Positions 50,051-62,059 of a stretch of 64,000 bases of DNA are shown here, in pieces. The DNA is from Rhyacichthys aspro (Eukaryota; Chordata; Actinopteri; Gobiiformes; Rhyacichthyidae): positions 8,062,256 to 8,126,255 of the forward strand of contig CM072155.1 in assembly GCA_036850595.1 (NCBI GenBank), written 5' to 3'. The notes beneath the pieces are model-generated. The model saw only the letters and a list, made by a program, of their open reading frames with translations, was not told where the DNA came from and searched no databases. A program made the position numbers and the translations under genes. Each line of letters starts with the position of its first letter. The stretch's first letter is position 1.

Positions 50051-51007
50051 CCTTCCTCCCAGCTGTCCGCACTCGCCGCCTGCCTAAAACTAAAGCTTAT
50101 CTCTCTGTCTGTGCTCATTGTTGCCAAGTATATGTCTGTGTGGATATGTCTAAATACAGCAGTCGAGGGGACAGTTTTGATGACAGTGAAAATGTCTTTG
50201 TTTCAAGGAAGGGAAGCCAGTTGTGTGCGTATCGTCAAATGTCAGAGTTTGTGTAAAGGAAGGAAGATTAGTAGGGTCAGCGGCCTATTTTTGGATGCAT
50301 TGTGACAGAAATGTTTCCATTCTAGGCACATATACTTCTTATACGTGATAGAGTTGTGTTGTTTTAAAAGTGCTTCATTTATTTTGCTGAAATCTAATTT
50401 TTTCCTTGTGGTCCTTGGAAACTTGGGATATCCATCAGGAAGTTGTTCTTCCGACTTCGGTGTGTTCACATGAATTCAGCTCGAAAAGTCAGAACATTCT
50501 AAACCTCATGTTATTTTTAAATGAGTTCAATGAGTACAATCAGAATAGCTACTATTAGCCAATTAGTAGCGGCTGAAAAAAAAAGGTAGCCTATTCAAAA
50601 CATAAGAAGGAAACATATGTTGAAACCTCTAAATACCGGACATAAATAAATATATAACTTTGTATATAGTCTAAATAAGCCTATATGGACAAAAAAGAAG
50701 AACTGTCAAATTATGAAGTTATTAATGTGCAAAACAGTTGTCATGAAATATTTTTAAATTACTTAAATGTTTGCTCTCCTCTGCCACTTTGATGATGAAA
50801 TTAAAGTCAAAGTTAAATCTCGGGTGTTGTTCCGACTTGAGGAGGCGTTCATGTACATTTTTCAACTCAGAAAAAGACCTTTTTTCTAAGGAAAAGACCT
50901 TTTTTCCGAGTTCCCAAGGACCACATGAATGCACCATATGAGTATGTATAAGTGGAATAGTGGCAAAAGTGCAAAATGGAATTTCACATCTCACATTCCT
51001 CCTAAAA

Positions 51008-51210
51008 GCTCCTCTAGAGCATGTGAACAGCCATGGCACCCTAGAGAAACATGTTATCGTCTATGAATAAACCCATTGGATATAGGTCTTACTGTGATTG
51101 CACTTGGAACAAACTTGGAACAAAATTGATTAAGTTCATTAATGCTCTGAATGTTTGTTCACATAGAAACATTAGTGTGTTTTTCTTCCTACAATGCTCA
51201 GTTTGTCCCC
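51008..51210. repeat. Dispersed repeat copy 1
   Basis: AGCATGTGAACAGCCATGG, AGGTCT, TTAAGTTCATTAA and AATGCTCAGTTTGT occur in the same order at 58062-58245. Diverged about a quarter of positions by eye. Class unknown. Confidence 0.5.
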
Positions 51211-52482
51211 TCTCGGCAGCCATAGGACCCAGAAGAAGTAATTGGACGGGGCACTTTGCAGCTTTAATGTCTGTTTTTCCATCAAAGACAAGTGCAAAAA
51301 CAGTAATTTCCAAGAAACATAATTTCTATTCCTTTTTTGGATATATTACATATTTATACACAAGACCACCATGTGTTTATGAAACCTCTATGGACGCTGG
51401 CCACACCCTAACTCTAACCTATTATTGCATTCATTGCCTTTATAAAAAAAAAAAATTTGACTTAGCCAGTGTATGCTTACAGTGGGTGTGTCGGTGTGCC
51501 AATGCGCTAATCGAGCCCGATGATTACATGACAACTGTTTAAACTGTGAGTTCTTTGCAGCCTTCTTATCAGTGTTGTGCTAGTGCCAGTGGTCATTTCC
51601 TTGTTGACTTGTGGATGGCTCTACCCTCTTGAAAGGACAAACCCAGACATGCTTGGAACATCTCTCTTGCTGCAGTAGCTCTTCTGTCCACCTCCACCTG
51701 GTGCTTAGGCAAATAAATGAAAATCTGCACATGCAAATGGGATGGAAAGTGTCGTGCTCTCTTCTGACTGTATCCGAGTCAATGTGTGTGATGTTTTATA
51801 TTGAACATACTACACGGGGACTTACTCTTGTCCTTTAAAACAGTTTGCTGAGAACACATATCTCACCCGAGCACCAAAACCTTTCACACATCTTACAAAT
51901 GTAAATATGCAGAAGTGCAGACTAATCCAGTGACATCTATTCCACATCTACCACACTAACTGAGGGGCGATGAAATCAACCCATTAATGCTTTCCTGTCC
52001 ACATGTACTGTTCCTCTTAATGCGTAGCACTTTTTGTTCTCTATGATGTAAATGTAGGTGTTAGTGTATATTTTCTTTCTTTCTTTCTTTAGCATTCTTA
52101 TGTATTGAGTGTATTTTCAGTATCTATCTATGTGTCTGTCCAACTGTGGTGTTTTCAAACTGCCCTAATGTCCCTTGCATTTCCAAATTTGGTACACAGT
52201 CCATAAAGACTCAATAGAAGCTTTGTTATATTGTTTAAGCAAATGCAATTCTTACCCTTCTGATGTAAACAATGTGAACATATTTCTGCATTACTGTAAA
52301 CAACACAAGGACTGCTCCCTGGAAGCATCTCCACTTCTCCGAGCATCTCTATTGTTTTTATGGTTGATTATGTTTCTCCGTTCGTCCACACTGCTGTATC
52401 TCATGAGTTTACGCAGAGCTTTCCTGTGCTGCTTCCATGTGCCTCCTGCTGATTGCCTACAGTAGCAGGCCTCTTCAGAGTC

Positions 52483-52502
52483 AACACACACACACACACA
52501 CA
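52483..52502. repeat. (CA)n microsatellite
   Basis: About ten CA units, followed 100 bases later by sequence resembling a transcript 3' end (AATAAA at about 52615 and 52633). Confidence 0.8.
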
Positions 52503-54744
52503 GGACCACTTAGAAGAAACAGGAAGGTGACGACTGGGGGTGGGGTGGTTCCTGTTCTGTAGAAGTGCAATGGAGAAGGACAAAGTTTGGGGAATTCTGT
52601 ACATACTAAATATTAAATAAATACATCTTGAAATAAAACTGTATGATATTAATTCTGTGTTGTATTTCGGTGCTATTGTCTTTCTGTAAATCAGTTGAAG
52701 TTGCTGTAAAAAGTGTGACTAAATATGGAGAAGTCTCTGTCTATATACACCCAACAATTGGATGTAAGGGATATGTCTCTGGTCGAATGTTTGTGTGGCA
52801 AATCAGTGGCAGTAGACACCTGACACCTATAAAGAAGTTAAACCTGCTCCCCTCCCACTCAGTGCTTTAAGTGTGTTTGGGTTGAATGGGAATGGCCGGC
52901 CTGAGGGGCTGAGGAAGCTTTGTTATTAATGAATGACACAGTGTTGATGAACAACAGGCAGCAGAAAAAAACAGAAACAGTAAATCAAGTCCAGCCAAAA
53001 TGGACTCTTACATTAGCACCAGTGTTCCCATGCAGAAAGCATGGAAGGTTTTTTTTTTAATTGTCCAAAAATAAGCTTATACTTGACACGAAACTGAATG
53101 CACTCTAGCTTCTGTTGGATTTTTCAGTTCCATTACAGCTGCAACAGTGCACCAAAACTAGCTTGTTTTAGCTTAAATGAAAGTGTAATTAAAGCAACAC
53201 TACCAAACTTTGAGGCATATGCACCCACCACACAGCTGTGACTGGAATGCACCACTGTAAAGCCACATGGGACTGTTATGATTCACTATACAGTATATTT
53301 TGAATATGAGAGTAGTTTTCAACTATTTTTTTGGGACAAAATTTGTAAAAAAAAAAAAGTGAGATACAGTGAGTGCTTTTAGACAGATTCGATTTCGAGG
53401 AGTGAAAGGGGTTAGACAATCAAGATGACTTTAAAGACACATATTTTAGTAATATCATAACTATATAGGGTTCTGCTGTGATTATTTTTGGGAAGCTAAC
53501 ATTTGCCTGGCAACAACAATGCCCCATGATGCTATGCTGGTCTAAAGATGTTTTGAAATTGCAATTAAAGAACCTAAGATGGCAATTTTAAACGTTTTTG
53601 GTATAAACTCAAGTCACGCCAAACAGGTGTATTTTAAACTCTCCTCATGAAACTGATAGATTCCTCGGGTTGGGCAGTCACGGCAGGATTATACTACGGC
53701 TGCCTGGAAAATGCCAAGAATTATGTGGCTCATAATAAGCCTGACAATAGCCTCTTCACTGCCTCATGCCTGTCCACGCTAATCGTCTCCTTATGACTCC
53801 ACAAAAGAATCCCATCTCTGTGTTAGCGCCAGAGTCGGACCACCGAGCCCACGGGACCATCCATCAAACAATATAAGCACATTCTAACGCTCTGGTGTCA
53901 CTTTGTCACGCACAGAGCACATGTCAGGATGGGACAGATTTTTGAAAAGGTCAAATGGAGAGTGACCTTTATTAGAAAAGATTCAAATGACCAGCCAAAA
54001 CAAAATATTCCTTTAGTTTTTTTTTTTTAAATATTTCTAACAGTTTGTGACTCGATCAAATATAAAACCGAAGCTGAAACCAAAGTCTAGATTAAAGATT
54101 TTTCATTATCTTCTGAACTTGCTTTTGTGCTTGGAGCAAATAGTCTGTGAAAAGAAAATTTAGTGCAGCAGCTGCACTTGACAGGAGAGAATTTAAGATT
54201 GAAACAACTTTTGAAAACCTTTGTTAGAATCTTCGTTATTCGTCCAAATGGAATAGTTGGCTTTGATAGATTTTTTTATTTATTTTAGTACATATTTCCC
54301 AGTGTTCTCATGCCTTGTGGGTGTGTGGTGCAAATAAAATAAAGAAGGAAAAAGGAGTTCCCTCAGGAGAATGTAATTAGGAAGACAGAAGTCAGAGGTT
54401 ATTCAAATACAGGAAAGTGACTACTACAAGACTTGAATGCAACATCAGTAAACTGTCCAAATAATGTGGCCAGCCATTTGTCAAAAAACTACTTTGTCAA
54501 CTAACTACTTTCATCTTTTTTTTTTTTTTTTATTTCCTTCTGACCTCCTCCTTCCTGTCATTTTCTTCCTTCTTTTTGTGGGACTCCTTAAATTACCCCT
54601 TCTGCTCCCACAATGACTTTTATAGACGCCTTTCCCGCCTAAAACTAGAACTATAAACTCCTGTCAGCCCACTTCTCACGTATCACGCACGCACACTTCC
54701 ACACATCCACATTCAGGGCTGTGTCCACGCTCCCAGACCCCACC

Positions 54745-54938
54745 CATCTCCTGCCCCGCCCCCTCCCTCTCTTGCGCGCTCACGACCCAGCAGGACAACT
54801 TGCTATTCGAACTTTTTTTTTTGCTGGAGCTTGGAGTGCACTATTGTCACATCTGTGGACGTTAAAACTTACTTGTAACATATATATACCTCTGGAAATT
54901 CCGCTGTGTCTCCTCTTCTCCACTTTGGTCCAAACTTG
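54745..54938 (+). promoter_or_regulatory. emp2: emp2 promoter and non-coding first exon
   Basis: A GC box (CCCCGCCCCC near 54757) in an otherwise AT-rich region is followed by a leader segment ending CAAACTTG|GTGAGTAG (donor 54939). The next acceptor is CTTCCCAACAG ending at 61970, so intron 1 is about 7 kb. The start site is not fixed; about 54,800 is likely. A long first intron ahead of the ATG is usual in the PMP22/EMP family. Confidence 0.5.
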
Positions 54939-55443
54939 GTGAGTAGCCTGCGCTCTGGTTTGCATAAGTTTGAATCTTTGCATGAAAATTGTCTGCCTTT
55001 CTTATTTGTTTTCTGGTAATTTTTGGATTTTTTTTCGTTTTTGTGCATTTTCATGATTAATTGGAGACGTGCATCACTTTTTATTGCATAGGAGTCCGTG
55101 GTTTTGTCACACAACCCTCAGTAAAGTTGTAAAGTCGCTGCTGGTGGGTATTTTTACGCACGTTGCTAAGTCCAGGTTTGAGGCGATGGAAATGAAAGGG
55201 GCGTTGTCAGCTCTCAGTGTGTGCGTGTGTGAGGTGTATTAGTGCAGTGAATGAGTGTTTGCACTGTCGAGGGGGAGGATAAACGGCTCCAGAGCATGTT
55301 TTTTCTTTTCTTTTTTTTTACTTTAGACGCAGGAAATACGTTCTTAAAATGTGAAGCAGGCTGTTTATATATTTTTTCTGGTCCTGTAGCATTTATTACA
55401 TGCCATCTATCAACTTGGCTCAGTTTGCATGTAGCCCATTGAC

Positions 55444-55929
55444 CAGTGGTTCTCCAACTGTACTGTACAAGTACCACTGTTGGTACTTTGGCTTTTTTAA
55501 CTGGTACTCCGCAACCCTCAGAAGTTTTATTTTTCAGACCGAAATTAAAAATAATAATCCGAACTGCTATCCTCCACTAGACAGAGCCCATTCTGATCAT
55601 AATCCATTGTATTATATTGAAATAAAACACAATTATAACTACTTGAAGTAATTAAAGTCCAGCTAAAATAGTTAAAATCGATTCATGTCTAACTGAAGCC
55701 ATTTAGAACCTGTTAAAGTCCAACTAAACTCAATGAAAACCTTTCAAAGACCAATTTAAACACCATAAAGCTTGTTATAATCAACTAAAACTGCCCTAGA
55801 CCCATTCAAGACCAACAAGAAGCGCTTATAAATTGAACTCCACTCACTTTAGACGTCTTTTATGTCCATAATCATTATTGTATATGTTGTTGCTGCTTAT
55901 ATTTGGTGAGTAAAGTTTGAGAATCACTG
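55444..55929. mobile_element. hAT-like MITE (CAGTGGTTCTC ends)
   Basis: CAGTGGTTCTCCAACT at the left matches the inverted AGTTTGAGAATCACTG at the right. The body contains a string of diverged AAAGTCCAACTAAA repeats. Target duplication not visible. Confidence 0.65.
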
Positions 55930-57283
55930 CTATAAAGCACCTGTAACTATTGTTAGGAAAAAGTCCACAGAACTGCAGAGACAAGAGGCTTAGGGACAAA
56001 AACTCTTTGCACCTGAAAAGTTATGTTACTCAGTTGATTAATTGTTTTCAGGGCAAAATGCAAAACAGTGAGTGTTTAAAAAACCCCCACCTCATTCTAC
56101 GATTGATATCATTCATTTGTATCAGGTTCCTTAACACTGAAGCCCTTTTGTTGAATTACTAAGATCTTTACGTGATGCAATAGCATGTGACAAGGCTGTA
56201 TGTAACAGATTAATTTTTAAATTCAACAAAACCCAATAATATATTTATATCTTTGGCCTTTGATATGAGTGTCATTCAGTGCGGCCCTGTGAAATCTGCC
56301 ACTAATATAACTTGTCGGTGAATCAGTGGGTGGCACAAATGTCATTCTGAAGTAGTACCACTTGTAAATCCGAACAGATTGCCACGGTAAAACTTCAAAC
56401 GTGCCTCGAATTGAATACAGCTGAGGTTTGTGTAATCTGATTGGAGTTGTGTTGTAGTGTAAAAAGGCTCTGACAGATGATAAAGGGAGGATAAACACAT
56501 ACAGTGGATGTGCGCCTCTGTTTTAGATGTCGTCTGCCATGTGGGAGTCATTACTCAGCGCTCTCACAGTAGGAATGTGTGTGGAAACGGACACGCACGC
56601 CACCAAAAACTGCTCAACATGAAAGAATTCCTGTGTCAGAGGGATGTCTTTAAATGGTAGCAGTTATAAATCTATATATGTTTGCTGCATGGCTTGAGCT
56701 TTGGAAGAACCCTCGAAGTGAAGTGTGTGTGCCTTTTTTTTATTTATTTTTTTTTATCTCTGACTGACTCTCTTTTGTGTTTTCTCTAAAAATAAGTCTT
56801 GGCTTTGTTATTGTTGTGATGAAATGGAGACACAGGACTCTAGAGACAGAGTGAGATATCTGGACTGATAGCCCCCTCAGTGACGCAGGAGATATTATTG
56901 AGTACCAGGACAACAGATGTAGTGATTACATTTTAATACAACCCAACTGACTTTATTATACAGTCATGTGCACTTCTGATCATGTTCAAGATCTTATAAC
57001 CCATCAAAATGGTATAATCTGAATATGAAGTTGTTTAAATCTGCTACAGAAGAAGTGTGCATTATCACAGACTTGGAGAAAGGCATCAAAGGGGCAAAAA
57101 ATGACCCAATACTTGTTTATAGCCAGTTACTATAGTCTTTGTAGCCAGATTTTTTTAGTGACATTTGCATAGGGGATCATTTCTAATTATTGTATCTGTT
57201 CCCTGGAAAAAAACAAACAAACTACATCTCTGTATTAAGTGACATTGACAGGTGTCTGCATCCTTCTTTTCCCAAGTGTAAAG

Positions 57284-57286
<3 letters not shown>

Positions 57287-57319
<33 letters not shown>
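57287..57319. repeat. (TA)n microsatellite
   Basis: About sixteen TA units in emp2 intron 1. Confidence 0.9.
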
Positions 57320-57323
<4 letters not shown>

Positions 57324-58054
57324 CAGAGGAGGGACAATATATTGCTGTATCTTGATAGTATTGTTATTCTGGGTAGTGTGTTGGAAATGGTATTGTATCG
57401 TGTGGTATAAAGTCATTCCAACCCCTGTTTATAATGTGTTTGGTAATAGGATCACACCCTCCATAATGGCAGTTGGAAGAATGGATTATGTACCTCATTT
57501 ATGTTTCTATGATTCTATATATGCAACTCAGAAATTATACAGGTTTTCTTTTAAACACTTCTTGTTGGATTTGAACCCTAAGTAATATATCGTACAAGCA
57601 ATCATCTACTGCTTATTATAAGAGATTTTAAGAGATGAGAACCTCTGTTCATAAACAATCAACCATGGCCAATTGCATGCTTGAAAAAGAAGTGCTTGTC
57701 TTATGACGTTCCAGGAAGTTTAAAAGGTGCCGATTAAAGTGTATTTTCGGTGTTGTATATGTCTTTTAACACAGCATAACACTTTAAAATAGAAAAGCAT
57801 CAACAGAGAAAAGAGAGGCATTGTATTTTGTGGAGGAAAAATTGGTTGGGTTTTATTTTTTTAATAAAAGATGAGCAGGTTTCTTTTGCGGCTGAGACAG
57901 AGACGGCATACAGAAAACCAGGTAGTGAAGCTGTAAATGTGCTTTATTAACCATAGCTATTAACATAATTTGGTTTGGTCTGGCCAGATATTTCTGTGTT
58001 GGTGATGCCTGTTGGCAAAAGTGTAGATTGCATATCCACACCTTGCACTCCTTG

Positions 58055-58245
58055 TTTTTAAAGCATGTGAACAGCCATGGTGCTCTGCAGGGACACGCCT
58101 TTGTGAACAGTGGAAATACTGTAGGTCTAAATCACTTTGTTTAAAAGCCAATTTAGTTCATAAGTGTTTGAAACAACCACAAGGTTCGAATGAAGAACGT
58201 GTGCTCAAAAACCCATGAGCGTGCTTCTCTTCCAGCAGTGCTCAG
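58055..58245. repeat. Dispersed repeat copy 2
   Basis: Partner of the copy at 51008-51210, sharing AGCATGTGAACAGCCATGG and CAGTGCTCAGTTTGT in the same order and orientation. Confidence 0.5.
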
Positions 58246-61018
58246 TTTGTTGTTTGGAACTTCTAGTAATGGAACTTCTTCTGGCTTTTGTTCTCCAAGA
58301 CAGACAAATACAAAGAATGTAATTTTGCTGTGATTGCAGACTATGGACTACACGATGCACCTTTGATGTGACAGTGTAAAGTTACAATGTTCTCACTGTT
58401 GTCTTTAGAATGAGAATGCAAAGTGAAACTTGAGACATCAGGCCATAAAACGTCTTAAGTCCTGCACTTTGCAACTTGACGAGGGGCCAGAAGCCTCTTG
58501 AAAGTCTTCTCTCAATGAGTTTTCCATAAGCAGGTCGAAATGGCAGTGAGAGTACAGTGTCGGAGAGCCAAACAGACAGGGCAGCGAGATTCAGAGGCCC
58601 AGTTAAGTCTGTGGCTTTGTGTTTTATGAAAGAGTAAAAAAAGACATTAAAAGTCAGCATTTTCCACCAAGGGAACGGCTCGACACACACACATGCACTT
58701 ACCCCGGGAGCCCCCAGCCTCCCATTATAAGGCTGAATGGAGAAGAGGAATGGCAGTGTTAGTGTTAGTGTCAGGGGAGGTGTGTGATGGACCAGGACTA
58801 GACTTTTACTTACTGTCTTCTGCTGTTTGTTGTGTTTGCAGAGCTTCAATAGACACTCACTTCTTCAGTACTATACGTTTTTTTCAGAAAATGCAGTCCT
58901 TTTTCTTATGACGTGTTTGATCTCTCCACTGATTGACACCGCACAGCTGTGACTTTACAATACATGCATGTCTTTATGAAAGATAAGGTGTGACATGTGT
59001 GAAATGTCCGTGTTATGCGTACCAGCAGCGAGGCTAATGTTTACAGCACACATGTGGAGGAGATTGGGTCTTTTGTAGGTGTGTGTCTGTGTGTGTCTTA
59101 GTGTGTGTGTGTGGATCAGCTGTTGCCCTGTGTCAAAGGTCAGCATCGGTGTTTTCACACTTCACTATTAGCGCTGAGAGACAAATCCAACATTCCCAAA
59201 GTTTCTTGAGAAAAGTCCATATTTAGATGAGTGGCTTAGACAGAGAGCTCACTGGTGTAGGTCGTTTAAATGTCTATATGACCTACAGACTTGAGAATCT
59301 CTGCAACAAACAAACTGATTTCTGCTACAGCTTTTTTATGAGACCACTAAAAGTTTGGACTCTTTTATTTTATTTTATTTACCAAATGTGTTTTCAGTTT
59401 GAGTTAACAACTGCATAACTATTATGTTGGAATTTAATTTGTTTCTTTTCTCTCTGTTTGTTTTAACCATATGTTCGAAATAAATATATATTCATATTTA
59501 TATTCATATTCACACAGATATTCATATACATAGATAGGTATTTGTTCACATAAAACATAAAATGGCTTTTGAAAGTCAAATTCTACTTTTCTACTAAAGC
59601 AGCGGCTTATGTATTAAAAAGTATTAATTGCTGCAGAATGAATATACACACTGTACATGGTCACTTCCTATAGATGCCTAGATTGTGGTTCAGTGGCTGG
59701 GCATAGAATCCCTGTTTAACTCTGTCTGACACTAACACCTAATATAACTATTGTAGAAATCACATATTGCATGTTTGGGAAGGTTTTTCCTTTTTAGACG
59801 CCAACTGTAACTGAACTGGCTATATTCATCCAAGACTTAGAACTGCATGCTGTACTATACTACAATATGTATGTAATTACCCTTGTTTCAAGTCCAATTG
59901 TAGTTTTGACGCAAGAATAAAAAATCCCTTGTGGTCCAAAAGGATTTTCCCCAAAGACCGCAATGTAAAAAGATCCATCTGTTAAACTAAGAGCAGTGTA
60001 GTACCTCTGAGCTGATTGGTCAAAAAGGGGAAATGACTAAACATAGTCTGCAAAGGCCATAGTAAACATGGTCTGTAGGTTAAAGAATATGCAAATATGA
60101 ACATAAACCTTAAGATAAGTTTTAGCTCCTAAGGTCACACTACTGTCAGCTACTCCAAAGTGGACGTAAGTACAGATAATGAGTCTCAGCACTACGTTAC
60201 AGCAATAAATCTTTCCATAAAAGCTTGAATGACTGTGTGTATATATATCCTTTTACTCTCGTGTTTGTGTTTCTTTCTTCCCTCCTTTTCTACCCGACCC
60301 CTGTCTTTCGCTCCGTCTCCTCCCTCCGTCTTCCTCTCGTCTCGCTGCGATGAGAGGGCAGCTGTGGACGCAATGAAATCCAGCTGTGTGTGTATTTGTC
60401 TACATGTCTCGGAGATTATGGGCTGCTCCCAAGAATGCCGGTGCAGGTTGGAGTAGAGTAGACTTTGGGATGTTTAGCCACGGAGGCGCTGAATTTGCTC
60501 ATTGGCTTAAACTTGGACCTGCTGGTTTATCTTCCACTTCTTGTAGAATCAAAACAATCTTTTCTTTGCTTTTTTATAAATCCAAAACTCATATGGCACA
60601 ATTTGGAACATCTGAAAGTATCTATTTTATATTTTATATTTAAGCAACCAAAGCCATCTCGTGTAGCTTACTTTTGATGTCACCTCTTCCCCCACCACTC
60701 CCAGTTCACCCCTAACCCTCGCCTCACTCGAGAAGGAACCAATCCCCACGCAGCCCGCGGCCACATGTTTACACGCCCAAAAAACTGCAGCCAAACTGCT
60801 TCCTGTCTGCACGCTGGGGCTGTTTTTACTGCGACTCCGTTCTGGCAGAGGGGGCTAATTCCTTTGCTGTCTGGCTTTGTTTATGTGTGTTTGGGTCTAC
60901 AGTATGCACATGCGCCTACTCTTGTGTGTTCTTAAGCGTGTTCAGCCCACACTTTGTAGAAATGACAATCCCGTGGATGTGTAAGCCAGAGTTTAGTGTA
61001 TGTGCATGATTCTCAGGA

Positions 61019-61326
61019 CAGTTGTTCTCAAACAGTGGTCAAATCTCTGAGAAAATGTATCTATTAAATGTAGGACTATTTGTTTTTGCTGCAGTTTTTC
61101 TATAATATACTTTTCTATACCCAAAGTTGAGGCATTCAAAAAAGCATTTATTCTCAGTTAGCGGCAGCACAGCAAACAAAACTGAACTCTTGACACTCAT
61201 AGAAGTAGATAGGTATGGTGTTCATAGAGCTGGAACTTAAATACGCCTAGACTTTTGTGTTTTATTGCCATAAAAGAGAAATATTTTCTGGGATGGTACT
61301 TGATGTGAAGAGTTCGAGAACCACTG
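61019..61326. mobile_element. hAT-like MITE, same family as 55444-55929
   Basis: CAGTTGTTCTCAAACAGTGG at the left and GAGTTCGAGAACCACTG at the right form imperfect inverted ends of the CAGTGGTTCTC type. Only 308 bp, with no coding potential. Confidence 0.6.
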
Positions 61327-62059
61327 CCACAGAAGCATTCTTTTCAAAAAGTGTCGTAGTGTCTCCTTAATAGCATCTGACTAACATGCATACATATTGT
61401 GAATAACAACGACAAAGCACACAACCCTTTTATCACTGAATAAACATTGTTTTGGGCAAACGTTAGGAATTTTTTTTATCGGATCTTTCCTTTCTTTTTC
61501 CTGTTAAGACTTGTATTTGTTATGACTGTCAATAGGACCTGTCTAGCTTTTATCCTAGTATCAAAATTCAAAGTCTGACAGAACAGCAGCCATTACCACA
61601 AACAAAAAAGCCACATGCTGTATTAAAATATATGAGATTTCTTCCCCCGCACAGACTAGGGGACATACGGAGGCTCACTCAACAACATCTTAGGTCTATA
61701 GTCTGAGTAAACAACACACTCCTACATACACTAATTGTGCGTATAGACATAACATAAGCGATTCCTCCAGTGCATTTACCCTAATTTGTGGCAAGGAAAA
61801 ATATTTCTGTAACTGTACTTCGGTAATTGGTCACAGATGTTGTTCCTGCATTTAAACCTTATTCCGATGAGGAAACTTTATATGTGTTGGCGTAAAATGA
61901 TCAAATAAGAATGAATGAATACTAGAGTAAAAACAATCCAATGGCAAAAACTCTGTGTGCTTCCCAACAGACCCATGCGAGAGACTGTCAGACTGCACAC
62001 ACTGACGACATCCTGCAGCAGTATAGTTTTGAACAGACTTGACCAAGAGGAAGGCCACC

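Larger units (their letters stand above)
46300..54740. other. Long interval between nubp1 and emp2 promoters
   Basis: In human TEKT5 occupies this position. No tektin-like exon was found on either strand. Contents seen: one hAT-like element (48266-48784), one candidate secreted-peptide exon (49907-50050), one dispersed repeat copy (51008-51210), and tandem AATAAA-type signals near 52615-52640 that may end an unidentified plus-strand transcript. Confidence 0.5.
54939..61970 (+). other. emp2: emp2 intron 1
   Basis: No coding exon recognised. It holds two related hAT-like MITEs, a dispersed repeat copy, a (TA)n run and (GT)n tracts near 59075-59115. Large first introns often carry enhancers, but none can be called by eye. 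Confidence 0.5.

Noticed and set aside
51051..51542. 163-codon plus-strand frame
   Set aside because: It runs through dispersed repeat copy 1 and has no recognisable domain.
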